64,000 nt of DNA from Fen-1258 sp964441505 (GTDB lineage Bacteria; Bacteroidota; Ignavibacteria; Ignavibacteriales; Melioribacteraceae), in assembly GCA_964441505.1 (NCBI GenBank), contig CAYTUV010000009.1:60417-124416 (forward strand). The letters run 5' to 3'. Shown here piece after piece: positions 1 to 8,692 of the stretch (positions are counted from its first letter, which is position 1; every line of letters begins with the position of its first letter). Under the pieces are notes generated by a model. The model had not been told where the DNA came from. It saw nothing but the letters and a program-made list of their open reading frames with translations, and did not search any database. The position numbers were made by a program, and so were the translations under genes.

Positions 1-2100
1 ATGAATACACTCCATTTAAAAGATACAACAGGGAAATTTTATTGTTTGTTTGGCGGCGATATTATTTCCTCGTCAAAAATCAGCGGACAATTCCAAAAGA
101 TTCAATGGTCACCGAAAGGGTTTGTAGGAACTGAAACGAATGAGAATCAAGTGTATCATGCGGTTATGTATGATTTAAACAATAAAAATAATTTCACACT
201 AAATTATGCTTTTGTTGGGACAAATGAAGGAAAGGAAAAGGCACTTAGTGATTATCGAGTACTTCTCGAAAAACCGGAGGAACAATATGCGAAACAGGTT
301 GTGCATACAACCGATCTCTTAAAACGTACCGTACAAATATATTCTCCCGATAAAGAATTTAATACTCTTTTCCGATGGGCAATTGTTGGCACAGATAAAT
401 TTCTTGCCTATACTCCGGGACTTGGAACGGGGTTGCTTGCCGGATTTGCAACTTCAGCTCATGGATGGAATGGAACTCATAAAAACAGTGGACGTCCCGG
501 TTATGCTTGGTATTTTGGGCGCGATTCTGAGTGGTCCGGGTTCGCCATTGATGACTACGGTGATTTTGAAATTGTAAAAGAGCAGTTAAAATTTTTACAA
601 AGGTATCAGGATATTTCCGGAAAAATATTTCATGAAATTTCAACCAGCGGGGTCGTCCATTATGATGCAGCGGATGCAACTCCATTATATATAATTCTTG
701 CCGGTCATTATCTGCGTGCATCAGGTGATATTCAATTCATCAAAGAAAGCTGGACACATCTTAAAAAAGCTACGGATTTTCTTTATTCAACCGATACAGA
801 CGGCGATGGGTTGATTGAGAATACTAACGAAGGACATGGCTGGGTTGAAGGAGGCGCATTATTTGGGGCGCATAGTTCTTTTTACCTTTCTTCGGCTTGG
901 GGGCAAGTATTAAATGATATGTCTTATATTACTGCTCTGATTGGCGAAAAAGACCTGACGTTAAAATATTCTATGGACTCAAAAAAAGTTCAAAAAATAT
1001 TGAATACTGATTTTTGGAATGATTCAACTAAATTCTATAATCTCGGAAAACTGAAAGATGGAACTTATCAAACTGAGCCGACAATCCTTCCGGCTGTCGG
1101 TGCGTACTTTAATTTGTTAGAAGATGCTAAAGTAAAATATATGCTTGATGCTTATGCAGCCAATAGTTTTAGTACAGACTGGGGCGCGCGTATTTTGAGT
1201 TCTTCTTCAAAATTATTCAATCCAGCCGGCTATCATTATGGTTCTGTTTGGCCGCTTTTTACAGGATGGGCTGCCTTAGCCGAATACGAATATGGAAACT
1301 CAGTTCAAGCGTTTTCGCACTTCAATGAAAATCTTAATATAAAAAATCATTGGGGACTTGGATATGTGGAAGAAGTAATGAACGGTGCGATATATAAACC
1401 ATCGGGAGTTTGTTCGCATCAATGCTGGTCTGAAACAAATATCCTTCATCCGGCAATTACCGGAATGATCGGTTGGAAACCGAACGCAGTTGAACAAATG
1501 GCAATGCTTAAACCGAGATTTCCTCTTTCTTGGGATACAATTTCTGTTTCCAATTTGCGATCCGGAAAATCGTTGCTTCAATTCTCTATGAAACGCGGAT
1601 TAAAAAAAACCGTATATTCTATCAAACTCATTGAGGGTCCCGAAATAAAAATTCTCTTCGCTCCCGAAATTCCGGAAGGAATAAAAATTACTAAAGCATT
1701 TATTGATAAGAAAGAGAAAGCAATCAATGATTCAACATTCAGAGGACTTCTTGCAATTCCATTGCAAATTCAACTAAAAAATTCTGTAGAAATTGTTTTT
1801 GAACATACCGGAGGAATTGGAATGTATTCTGTTGTTCCGCATCCTCAACCCGGCGATAGTTCTCAAGGGTTTAGAATCATTTCCACATCGCTTTCAGGGA
1901 AACAATATACATTAATTGTGGAAGGTAAAGCCGGTAATGAATGGAATTTTATTTTAAATACTTTCGATCAAAAAATTGTATCAGTTACAAATGCTGAATA
2001 TGAAACAACTCAAAAACAAGGTGTAATAAATCTGTATGTAAAATTTGATGATTCGACAAAACAATTTGGACGCAAAACTGTTAAGATTATTTTACGGTAA
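1..2100 (+). CDS. Debranching-type (six-hairpin) glycoside hydrolase, 5' partial
   Basis: Probably hydrolyses an alpha-glucan or other oligosaccharide. An N-terminal beta-rich stretch (about residues 1-110) is followed by an alpha/alpha-barrel like that of amylo-alpha-1,6-glucosidases. Landmarks I can see are a GRDSEWSG patch, YDAADATPLY, TDGDGLIENTNEGHGW and STDWGAR...YHYGSVWP, the last being the end-of-barrel signature. The reading frame is open from the first base, so the ATG at position 1 may be internal and the true N-terminus may lie upstream. It stops 28 bases before the epimerase-like gene, so the two probably form one operon. The family is fairly secure; the substrate is not. Confidence 0.7.
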   Translation: MNTLHLKDTTGKFYCLFGGDIISSSKISGQFQKIQWSPKGFVGTETNENQVYHAVMYDLNNKNNFTLNYAFVGTNEGKEKALSDYRVLLEKPEEQYAKQVVHTTDLLKRTVQIYSPDKEFNTLFRWAIVGTDKFLAYTPGLGTGLLAGFATSAHGWNGTHKNSGRPGYAWYFGRDSEWSGFAIDDYGDFEIVKEQLKFLQRYQDISGKIFHEISTSGVVHYDAADATPLYIILAGHYLRASGDIQFIKESWTHLKKATDFLYSTDTDGDGLIENTNEGHGWVEGGALFGAHSSFYLSSAWGQVLNDMSYITALIGEKDLTLKYSMDSKKVQKILNTDFWNDSTKFYNLGKLKDGTYQTEPTILPAVGAYFNLLEDAKVKYMLDAYAANSFSTDWGARILSSSSKLFNPAGYHYGSVWPLFTGWAALAEYEYGNSVQAFSHFNENLNIKNHWGLGYVEEVMNGAIYKPSGVCSHQCWSETNILHPAITGMIGWKPNAVEQMAMLKPRFPLSWDTISVSNLRSGKSLLQFSMKRGLKKTVYSIKLIEGPEIKILFAPEIPEGIKITKAFIDKKEKAINDSTFRGLLAIPLQIQLKNSVEIVFEHTGGIGMYSVVPHPQPGDSSQGFRIISTSLSGKQYTLIVEGKAGNEWNFILNTFDQKIVSVTNAEYETTQKQGVINLYVKFDDSTKQFGRKTVKIILR

Positions 2101-2128
2101 CAGCATAAATAAAAATTTATAGGAAATA

Positions 2129-3142
2129 ATGATTCGTACTTATAGTGAAAACGGTTTTTTACATTTAGTAATAGAAAATGAAAAAATAAGAGCGGTTTTT
2201 CTTCCGGAGATTGGAGGGAAAATGAAAGAGCTAATAAATCTGGAAACTGGTACGCAATTTCTGCTGGAAAATCAGCGCGAAGATAAAATGTATGCCAGTC
2301 CTCTTTACGGTTCGGAGTTTTCCAAATACGATGTGAGCGGCTTTGATGAATGTTTCCCTACAGTCTCAGCGTGTGGAAAAGATTTGAAGGAAGATAAAAA
2401 ACTTTGTTTTCCCGATCATGGTGAGTTGTGGTCAAGGAAGTGGAAATTTTCTTATGAGCGGGATTTCATTACTTTATCTATAGAAGGAATGAAAACAAAG
2501 TATCTTTTTGAAAAAAAAATCAACCTTATTGACGACTCAATTGAAATAAATTATTGTGTAAAGAATTTATCTTCTGTTGCTTTCCCATACATTTGGTCTG
2601 CTCATCCTTTACTTCAAGTTGCTGAAGGTGATAAACTGCTTTTACCAGGAAATTCGGATGTTGTTTCTTTGCATTGGGTATCCGATCCAATAATTGGGAA
2701 ACCGGGTGCTCTTCTTGATCTTTCTTTTTTAATGATGAAGCAAAACGTATTTGATTTTTCTATTGTGCCTGATAAATCAGTAGAAATTGCTATGAAATGT
2801 TTTACAGAAAGATTAACCAAAGGGTATGCCGGGCTTTATAAGAAAGAGAAAAACGAAACCATCTTATTCACGTTTGATGCTGACGTAATTCCTTACTTGG
2901 GAATTTGGTTATGTTACGGCGGCTGGCCTAGCGATTCGAAAGAAAAACATTATACCATTGGATTGGAACCAACAAACGGAAATTCCGATTCACTTGCGGA
3001 GGCAGTCAAAAAAAATAATTATTCGGAACTTGGTTCGTTTGGAGAACATAATTGGACTCTAAAGATTACTCTAGCTCAAGGCATGCCAGAGGTTTGCACA
3101 ATGAATCGGATGAAAGAAAAATTCTCACTTAGAAAAGTATAA
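2129..3142 (+). CDS. Aldose 1-epimerase-like / galactose-mutarotase-fold protein
   Basis: Of 337 residues, with a ribosome site (AGGAAA) just before the ATG. The sequence reads as the beta-sandwich galactose-mutarotase fold: IRAVFLPEIGGK near the N-terminus, a HGELWS segment, WSAHPLL (candidate catalytic His) and GLEPTNG (candidate catalytic Glu) near the C-terminus. Members interconvert the anomers of hexoses, or are uncharacterised sugar-binding relatives. The position between a glycoside hydrolase and a sodium:sugar symporter plus galactokinase fits a role in galactose or related hexose use. It could be one of the uncharacterised mutarotase-like (DUF4432/DUF5107-type) groups rather than a true GalM. 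Confidence 0.65.
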   Translation: MIRTYSENGFLHLVIENEKIRAVFLPEIGGKMKELINLETGTQFLLENQREDKMYASPLYGSEFSKYDVSGFDECFPTVSACGKDLKEDKKLCFPDHGELWSRKWKFSYERDFITLSIEGMKTKYLFEKKINLIDDSIEINYCVKNLSSVAFPYIWSAHPLLQVAEGDKLLLPGNSDVVSLHWVSDPIIGKPGALLDLSFLMMKQNVFDFSIVPDKSVEIAMKCFTERLTKGYAGLYKKEKNETILFTFDADVIPYLGIWLCYGGWPSDSKEKHYTIGLEPTNGNSDSLAEAVKKNNYSELGSFGEHNWTLKITLAQGMPEVCTMNRMKEKFSLRKV

Positions 3143-3191
3143 AAGAAAATAGAGCGCTGATTATTATGGCCGCTTAAAATTAATCCTGATA

Positions 3192-3354
3192 GATCATGAA
3201 AATCATAAAAAACTTGCCGTAGCATGCATGACTGTTATCTATTGAAAAATTTAATGAAAGTGATATGGTGACCGATTGGAGTGTACGCAATCTTTCAAAT
3301 AAATCTTTCATATATAAACCGACGAACTACAATTATGGAACTATCTGGCCATAA
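3192..3354 (+). pseudogene. Relic of a second debranching-type glycoside hydrolase
   Basis: Two adjacent pieces in different frames translate to glycoside-hydrolase-like sequence. The first (3192-3242) reads DHENHKKLAVACM. The second (3238-3354) reads KFNESDMVTDWSVRNLSNKS and then NYNYGTIWP before a TAA. The VTDW...VR...S...Y.P..YNYGTIWP pattern is the same signature as STDWGAR...YHYGSVWP in the gene at 1-2100, but the sequences differ, so it is a paralogue and not a local duplication. A frameshift and stops show decay. The IS5-like element begins 30 bases downstream. Confidence 0.6.
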
Positions 3355-3378
3355 AATCCTCTTAGACGGTATTATGAA

Positions 3379-3384
3379 TAATTA
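3379..3384. repeat. TAATTA direct repeat, left flank of IS
   Basis: Six bases directly before the left terminal inverted repeat, identical to the six bases directly after the right end; the presumed target-site duplication. Confidence 0.6.
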
Positions 3385-4873
3385 GTCGATCCTGAAAAAG
3401 TGTAATAAGCTGGATATACAGAATAAAAAACTAACAAAAGGGAAAAAAAGAGCTGTCAGATATTGCAAGATTTAAATAAATTGTAGTCAAAACCTTGCAA
3501 AATAATTCACCTAAAAAGGAAACAACTCGATGAAAAGCAGCTCACCCAATCAAGATCAACAAAGCTTTTTGTATCAAGGACTCAAAGAGATTCTAAATCC
3601 GAAAGAGCCATTGTATCAGCTAGCAGAAAAGATACCATGGGAAACAATAGATCAAGCATTGACAAAATATTATGTAGACTTTGGACGACCGGCAAAACCA
3701 ATCCGGCTGATGGTATCACTAATGCTGCTCAAACAGATGTACAACTTAGGAGATGAAACAGTAATAGCGCATTGGGTACAAAATCCATACTGGCAGTATT
3801 TTAGCGGAGAAAAAATATTCCAGTGGAAATTTCCGTTAGAGCCAAGCGACATGAAAAAGAATAGGAGAAAAAGGGATAAAAAAGATACTGGAGATATCGA
3901 TAGCTCTACATGGCAAAGAAGCGATGGAAAAAGAAGTGGTTGTAGATACGACAGTACAAGAAAAGAATATCACATTTCCAACCGATGTAAAACTGCACAA
4001 AAGAATAATTGAACACTGTAGGAAGCTAGCTAAAAAAGAAGGGATTGAACAGCGACAGAGTTACAAGCGCACCGTAAAAAAATTGGTAATGGCGCAGCGA
4101 TTTAGAAATCATCCAAAGAACAAGAAAAAAGCAATGCAAGCTGAAAGAAAGTTAAAGACAATAGCCGGACGCATGGTACGAGAGCTTGAACGAACATTAA
4201 CAATAAAACAGAAACAGAAATATGAAACGAGCTTTGATATTTACAACAAAATATTAAGACAAAAGAAGACCGATAAAGAAAAGATCTACAGTATCCACGA
4301 ACCCAAAGTCTATTGTATCTCGAAAGGCAAAGAACATAAAAAATACGAGTTCGGATCAAAGGCATCATTTGTAATCACTAAAAACAGCGGAATAATAGTA
4401 GGGGCATACAGTTTAGAAAAGAATGAATATGATGGTCACACATTACCGAAGGCATTAGAGCAATGCGAACAGTTAAGAGGAATAAGACCAACGGCAGCTA
4501 TAGCAGACAGAGGTTATAAGGGAAGTTCAAGAATCGGAGAAACCGAAATACATATTCCAAAGCCGCCTAAGAAAGCGATAAGTGAATATGAGAAGAAAAA
4601 AGCGAGATTAAGATTTAGAAGACGAGCAGCAATAGAACCAGTCATCGGTCATCTAAAAACAGATAACAGATTATCACGGAACTTCTTAAAGGGAGTTATT
4701 GGTGATCAGATAAATGTAATGTTAGCTGCAGCAGCATTCAATTTAAGAAAGTGGATGCGTAAAGCAGAAACTTTTTTTGGCTCTTTTTACAAAAGCATTG
4801 AACAACGCATTTTTAGATTTTGGGAGTTGGTATTATCAACCCCAAAACTCAAAATGACTTTTTAAGGATCGAC
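3385..4873. mobile_element. IS5-like insertion sequence (degenerate)
   Basis: A 1489-base element. The outer ends are GTCGATCCTGAAAAAGT on the left and, read in reverse complement, GTCGATCCTTAAAAAGT on the right, a 17-base terminal inverted repeat with one mismatch. Both sides are flanked by TAATTA (3379-3384 and 4874-4879), consistent with a target-site duplication; because TAATTA is itself palindromic the exact boundary may move by a few bases. The element carries one frameshifted transposase. It separates the epimerase-like gene from the sugar symporter. Confidence 0.8.
3530..4865 (+). pseudogene. IS5-family DDE transposase, frameshifted
   Basis: The N-terminal part (3530 to about 3853) carries the DUF772-like start with GRPAKPIRLMVSLMLLKQ and NPYWQYFSGE. 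The C-terminal part runs in the +1 frame to 4865 and carries the DDE residues: D in VVVDTT, D in AIADRGYKG and E in RRAAIEPVIGHLK. The frames meet next to EPSDM, where frame three resumes directly as KRIGEKGI. IS5 relatives normally have about four more residues between these blocks (SDLxHFRKRIG pattern, from memory), so an 11-base deletion explains the shift better than programmed frameshifting. The enzyme is probably inactive. Confidence 0.75.
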
Positions 4874-4879
4874 TAATTA
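4874..4879. repeat. TAATTA direct repeat, right flank of IS
   Basis: Six bases directly after the right inverted repeat, matching 3379-3384. Removing the element and one copy restores a continuous AT-rich sequence. Confidence 0.6.
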
Positions 4880-4898
4880 CCTAATTTATTTAGGAAAC

Positions 4899-5138
4899 AT
4901 GTTTCCAATAACACTTGAACCTCAACAACAGATAAATCTTTTTCTAGAGCATTCTAAAAATGCTTCTGATTTTGAATTAGAAGTTGTTAACAAAAGACTC
5001 ACCGCAGAAATTCGTCTTTACTTTTTAACTGGCAAAAAAGAAAAAGTTGTTAGACAAACCAAGCGACAATCAATTTCCAAACACAAACAATATTATTATT
5101 CTAGCCAAAGGGAAACTTTATGCAAGCAATCGGACTAA
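4899..5138 (+). other. Short ORF after the IS, doubtful or remnant
   Basis: A 79-codon ORF starting MFPITLEPQQQ that overlaps the symporter start by 19 bases. If the IS is removed in silico, the frame extends upstream to an ATG (MNNYLIYLGNMFPIT). This suggests a small gene or gene fragment interrupted near its start by the insertion. The first 50 residues look protein-like, but I recognise no family, and the last 25 read through the symporter leader. It may be non-coding. Confidence 0.2.
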
Positions 5139-6796
5139 CAATAGTAGATTGGGTAATCATTCTAATCTACTTTGCATTTGTTCTTGGTATTGGATGGTAT
5201 CTCCGCAAATTCACAACAAGTCAAGAAGATTTTTTTCTTGCAGGCAGAAAAAATTCTTCGTGGGTGGCCGGGTTAGCCTTTCTTTCTGCAAATCTTGGTG
5301 CGCTCGAATTACTTGGAATGACAGGTAATACATTCAAGTATGGAATGTATGTAGCACACTTTTATTGGATTGGCGCAATACCGGCTATGCTCTTCCTTGG
5401 TATTTACATGATGCCGTTCTACTATAGCAGCAAAATCAATTCTGTACCCGGCTATCTCAAGTTACGCTTCGATGAAAAAACCCGCGTGTTAAATGGAATT
5501 GCATTTGCAATAATGACGCTCCTCGTTTCAGGAATTAATCTTTACGCAATGGCGCTAGTGCTTCATACTTTTCTCGGATGGAACTGGGATGTAAGTATGT
5601 GGATTTCCGCAATTACAGTTGCCGGTTATGTAGGATTAAGCGGATTGATGTCTGCAATTTTTACAGAGATAATTCAATTCTTTATGATTTGGTTTGGACT
5701 CTTTCTCGTTTCAATTCTTGGAATAATTGAAATTGGAAGCATGAAAGAAATTATGGCGCGAATAAATGAATACAGTTCTCAAGTTTCATTTACTACTCTC
5801 TGGTCAACCGCGTCTGATCCGACACAGAACGGAATGTTCATTCATTGGGGCGGAATTGTCTTGGGCCTTGGTTTTGTCCTTTCGTTTGGATATTGGACAA
5901 CTGATTTTCTAGTTGTTCAGCGCGCGTTCTCCGCAAAAGATTTGCGTTCCGCAAGAATGACGCCGATCCTGGCTTCATTTTTTAAGATGGCTTTACCGTT
6001 CCTCGTAATTGTCGCCGGGTTGATAGCTATTGCTCTTTCAATAGATCCAAAAAGCGGCTTCAAACTTTTACAAGACGGAGGACAAATAAATTATGATTCA
6101 GCTCTCCCTCTCTTGATCGCGAGATATTATCCATCGGGATTGGTTGGGCTTGGTGTTACCGCATTACTTGCAGGATTCATGGCAGGACAAGCAGGTAATA
6201 TAAGTGCGTTCAACACTGTATGGACTTACGATATTTATAAATCTGTTTTGAATAGAAAAGCATCTGATGCTCATTTACTCTGGATGGGACGAGCATCAAC
6301 AATTGTTGGAGTAATAATTTCTCTTGGTACGGCATATTGGGCAAAAAGTTTTCCGAGCATAATGGATTATATGCAGGCAATTTTTTCTTGGGTTAACGCG
6401 CCGCTTTTTGCAACAATGCTTCTCGGAATGTTTGTTTGGTGGATTACACCTAATGGTGCATTCTGGGGATTGGTTGCGGGAATGTCTTCCTCCTTTTTTC
6501 TGTGGCTGGCTGTAAAATTTCATTGGTTCAGCGAAAGTATTATAACATTGTCGAGTACTCAAAGCGATATGGCCGCAAATTTTTGGCGCGCCTGGTGGGC
6601 TTGGTCAATCTGCGCAGCAATCACGGTTTTGGTAAGTCTTTTCACAAAAAGAAGGCCGAAAGAAGAACTGATCGGATTGGTGAAGGGATTAACAGATGAA
6701 AAACACGATCAGCATTTACCGTTTGTAAAACGCCCAGAGTTTGTTGCAATTATTTCGTTGATCATATTAGTACTATTGAACATTTGGCTTTGGTAA
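5120..6796 (+). CDS. Sodium:solute symporter (SSS family), probable sugar transporter
   Basis: A 558-residue polytopic membrane protein with roughly 13-14 hydrophobic helices. The N-terminus VDWVIILIYFAFVLGIGWYL followed by TSQEDFFLAGRK is the classic SSS start, and the sodium-site region SANLGALELLGM follows. The glycoside hydrolase upstream and galactokinase downstream suggest import of galactose or a related hexose with Na+. The ATG at 5120 has an AAGGGA ribosome site. The length fits SGLT-like bacterial members. Confidence 0.8.
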   Translation: MQAIGLTIVDWVIILIYFAFVLGIGWYLRKFTTSQEDFFLAGRKNSSWVAGLAFLSANLGALELLGMTGNTFKYGMYVAHFYWIGAIPAMLFLGIYMMPFYYSSKINSVPGYLKLRFDEKTRVLNGIAFAIMTLLVSGINLYAMALVLHTFLGWNWDVSMWISAITVAGYVGLSGLMSAIFTEIIQFFMIWFGLFLVSILGIIEIGSMKEIMARINEYSSQVSFTTLWSTASDPTQNGMFIHWGGIVLGLGFVLSFGYWTTDFLVVQRAFSAKDLRSARMTPILASFFKMALPFLVIVAGLIAIALSIDPKSGFKLLQDGGQINYDSALPLLIARYYPSGLVGLGVTALLAGFMAGQAGNISAFNTVWTYDIYKSVLNRKASDAHLLWMGRASTIVGVIISLGTAYWAKSFPSIMDYMQAIFSWVNAPLFATMLLGMFVWWITPNGAFWGLVAGMSSSFFLWLAVKFHWFSESIITLSSTQSDMAANFWRAWWAWSICAAITVLVSLFTKRRPKEELIGLVKGLTDEKHDQHLPFVKRPEFVAIISLIILVLLNIWLW

Positions 6797-6813
6797 AAAT
6801 AAAGATTGTCATT

Positions 6814-6847
6814 CCGGTTCGCTTGGGCCAACTCCAATCTGAACCGG
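6814..6847. repeat. Inverted repeat between symporter and small membrane gene
   Basis: CCGGTTC (6814-6820) and GAACCGG (6841-6847) enclose a 20-base loop. It is preceded by ATTGTCATTCC, a phrase that recurs near 8279 (AATTGTCATTCCC), which hints at a dispersed REP-like element rather than a dedicated attenuator. Confidence 0.4.
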
Positions 6848-6871
6848 CACAGTATAAAGGAGATTCGAAAA

Positions 6872-7090
6872 ATGGTAGAACATAAAATGAAACCGATCTG
6901 GTTTTTTGTGGGACTGATTTTACTTATAATGGGCGGCATAATTTTTTTATCGGGGATTTATCAATTTATAAGTCCACCGGAAGTAAAAACCGTTCTTGCC
7001 GAAACACACCCCGCTATATGGTGGGGAGCCGTAATGTTTATCTTTGGCGGTATCATGTTTTGGAAAACGAGAGGGCAGGCTGTAGAGTAA
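6872..7090 (+). CDS. Small two-helix membrane protein beside the symporter
   Basis: Of 72 residues starting at the ATG at 6872, chosen because AAAGGAG lies nine bases upstream; the frame is open further upstream to 6806 but without such a site. There are two hydrophobic helices, IWFFVGLILLIMGGIIFLSG and AIWWGAVMFIFGGIMFW, joined by a polar loop. It lies between the symporter and galK (three bases before galK), so it is probably co-translated with them. I know no function; an accessory or small subunit of the symporter is inference only. Confidence 0.6.
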   Translation: MVEHKMKPIWFFVGLILLIMGGIIFLSGIYQFISPPEVKTVLAETHPAIWWGAVMFIFGGIMFWKTRGQAVE

Positions 7091-7093
7091 CAA

Positions 7094-8254
7094 ATGAATA
7101 TTACGGAATCCGTCCTCAAAAAATTCAAAGAACTTTTTAACGAAGAACCATTGCTTATCCGTTCACCCGGAAGAGTAAATCTAATCGGCGAGCATACCGA
7201 TTACAATATGGGTTTTGTTCTTCCGGCAGCAATTGATAAAGCAATTTACTTTGCAATCACTCCTCGAAATGATGAAACATGTTCTGTCTTTTCGTTGGAT
7301 ATGAATGACAGCATCCAGTATCAAGTATCAAGCATCAGGAAGCAAGAAAAGAGTTGGCCCAATTACTTGATGGGCATTGTTGACCAACTCAACAAGAGAG
7401 GGCACAAAATTAGAGGATTTAACTGCGTATTCGGCGGAGACATTCCTCTTGGCGCCGGACTATCATCGTCAGCAGCACTGGGGGCAGGATTAGCATTCGC
7501 TCTCAACCATATTTTCAATTTTGGAATTGACAAATTATCTCTTGTTAAGCTCGCTCAAAAATCTGAGAATGAATTTGTAGGTGTGAATTGCGGAATTATG
7601 GATCAGTATATAAACATCTTTGGTGCGGCGCAAAAAGTTTTGAAAATCGATTGCCGCTCGCTTGAGTATGAGTATTTTCCATTTGATTACAAAAATATTT
7701 CGATCGTTCTATTTAATACAAATGTTTCTCATTCACTTGCTTCGTCGGAATATAATCAAAGAAGAAGAGAATGCAGCGAAGGTGTTGAGATAATCAAAAA
7801 AGAATTTCCGCAAATACAAAGTCTCCGTGATGTTTCTATTGACCTTCTTACCGGATATAAAAACAAGTTAAATCCGGTTATCTACCAACGTTGTAAATAT
7901 GTTGTTGAAGAAAATTCAAGATTATTGAATGCATGTGATGCGTTAAAAGTGCATGACTTAAAAACATTTGGATCATTGATGTACCAAACGCATGAAGGAC
8001 TGAATAAAGATTATGAAGTAAGCTGTAAAGAACTCGACTTCCTGGTTGAATTGACAAAAGATAATTCGGAAGTCTATGGCTCAAGAATGCTGGGAGGCGG
8101 ATTTGGAGGTTGTACTATTAATCTAATTGAGAATAATGCAATTGAGACTGTAAGTAAAACAATTACCAAAATGTATAAACAAAAATTTAATCTTGAAGCT
8201 AAGACTTATGTAACAAAAATTAGCGGCGGGACAAGTATTGTTATGATTAACTGA
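7094..8254 (+). CDS. galK: Galactokinase
   Basis: Phosphorylates alpha-D-galactose at C1 with ATP, the first committed step of the Leloir pathway. All three GHMP-kinase motifs are clear: the galactokinase signature GRVNLIGEHTDYN (about residues 26-38), the phosphate-binding PLGAGLSSSAALG and the C-terminal SRMLGGGFGGCTI. The 386-residue length is normal. It is the last gene of the sugar operon, three bases after the small membrane protein. No galT or galE is in the window. Confidence 0.95.
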   Translation: MNITESVLKKFKELFNEEPLLIRSPGRVNLIGEHTDYNMGFVLPAAIDKAIYFAITPRNDETCSVFSLDMNDSIQYQVSSIRKQEKSWPNYLMGIVDQLNKRGHKIRGFNCVFGGDIPLGAGLSSSAALGAGLAFALNHIFNFGIDKLSLVKLAQKSENEFVGVNCGIMDQYINIFGAAQKVLKIDCRSLEYEYFPFDYKNISIVLFNTNVSHSLASSEYNQRRRECSEGVEIIKKEFPQIQSLRDVSIDLLTGYKNKLNPVIYQRCKYVVEENSRLLNACDALKVHDLKTFGSLMYQTHEGLNKDYEVSCKELDFLVELTKDNSEVYGSRMLGGGFGGCTINLIENNAIETVSKTITKMYKQKFNLEAKTYVTKISGGTSIVMIN

Positions 8255-8278
8255 TGTCACGCAAAAGAGTGGAAACCA

Positions 8279-8312
8279 ATTGTCATTCCCGCATGCTTTT
8301 AGTGGGGATCTC
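8279..8312. repeat. REP-like element
   Basis: TTGTCATTCCCGCATGCTTTTAGTGGGGATC-type sequence in which ATTCCC and GGGGAT form short arms. It resembles the dispersed GTCATTCCCGC palindromes of many bacterial genomes and shares its first bases with 6807-6817. Confidence 0.3.
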
Positions 8313-8329
8313 TTGTTTTCCGCATTGGG

Positions 8330-8692
8330 TCAGTCTATCGAATAATGGAATCCAAAAGTTTTCAATAGATCAAATTGTTCTTTCTGGTTAGAGAAAATGA
8401 TGTTAGTCTCTTTAGAAGACTCCAATAGTTCTATTCTAAAGCTGTAGATGGTTTGCATTAAATCAATTGCCCTGCTAGGACTTATTAATAACTTCTTTTC
8501 TATGAGTTGTCTTTCGAGTTCTTTTTATAATTTTTATGCGCAGAAAGCTATTGTAAGATGTGCACTTTTAGAGTCGAGAAAAATCCATAGCCTCAGGCGG
8601 TGATTCTTTAATAACCTGTCTTTTCTCCCCGATGTATCTATGATTTGAACACTAGCACTACCGCTTTTATTTTTCTTTTTCCTTATAAACAC
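8330..8692 (-). pseudogene. Internally deleted IS1634-type transposase relic
   Basis: Read on the minus strand from GTG at 8692, the translation begins VFIRKKKNKSGSASVQIID, the usual N-terminus of this DDE transposase type. After a scrambled junction it resumes as AHLTIAFCA, stop, KL, stop, KELERQL, then SPSRAIDLMQTIYSFRIELL and QFDLLKTFGF to a TGA at 8330-8332. This matches the usual C-terminus (AHL.ICF.A...KELER, then SP..AL.L..TIY). Most of the catalytic core between the two ends is missing and two stops interrupt the frame. Family recognition is from memory of IS1634-like proteins. Confidence 0.6.

Noticed and set aside
359..721. 120-codon minus-strand ORF inside the glycoside hydrolase
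   Set aside because: A shadow of a clearly coding plus-strand frame, with low-complexity His/Gln/Arg-rich translation.
3850..3930. Programmed frameshifting in the IS5-like transposase
   Set aside because: The join needs +1, the A-rich slip site is not a canonical heptamer, and about four family residues are missing, which fits a deletion.
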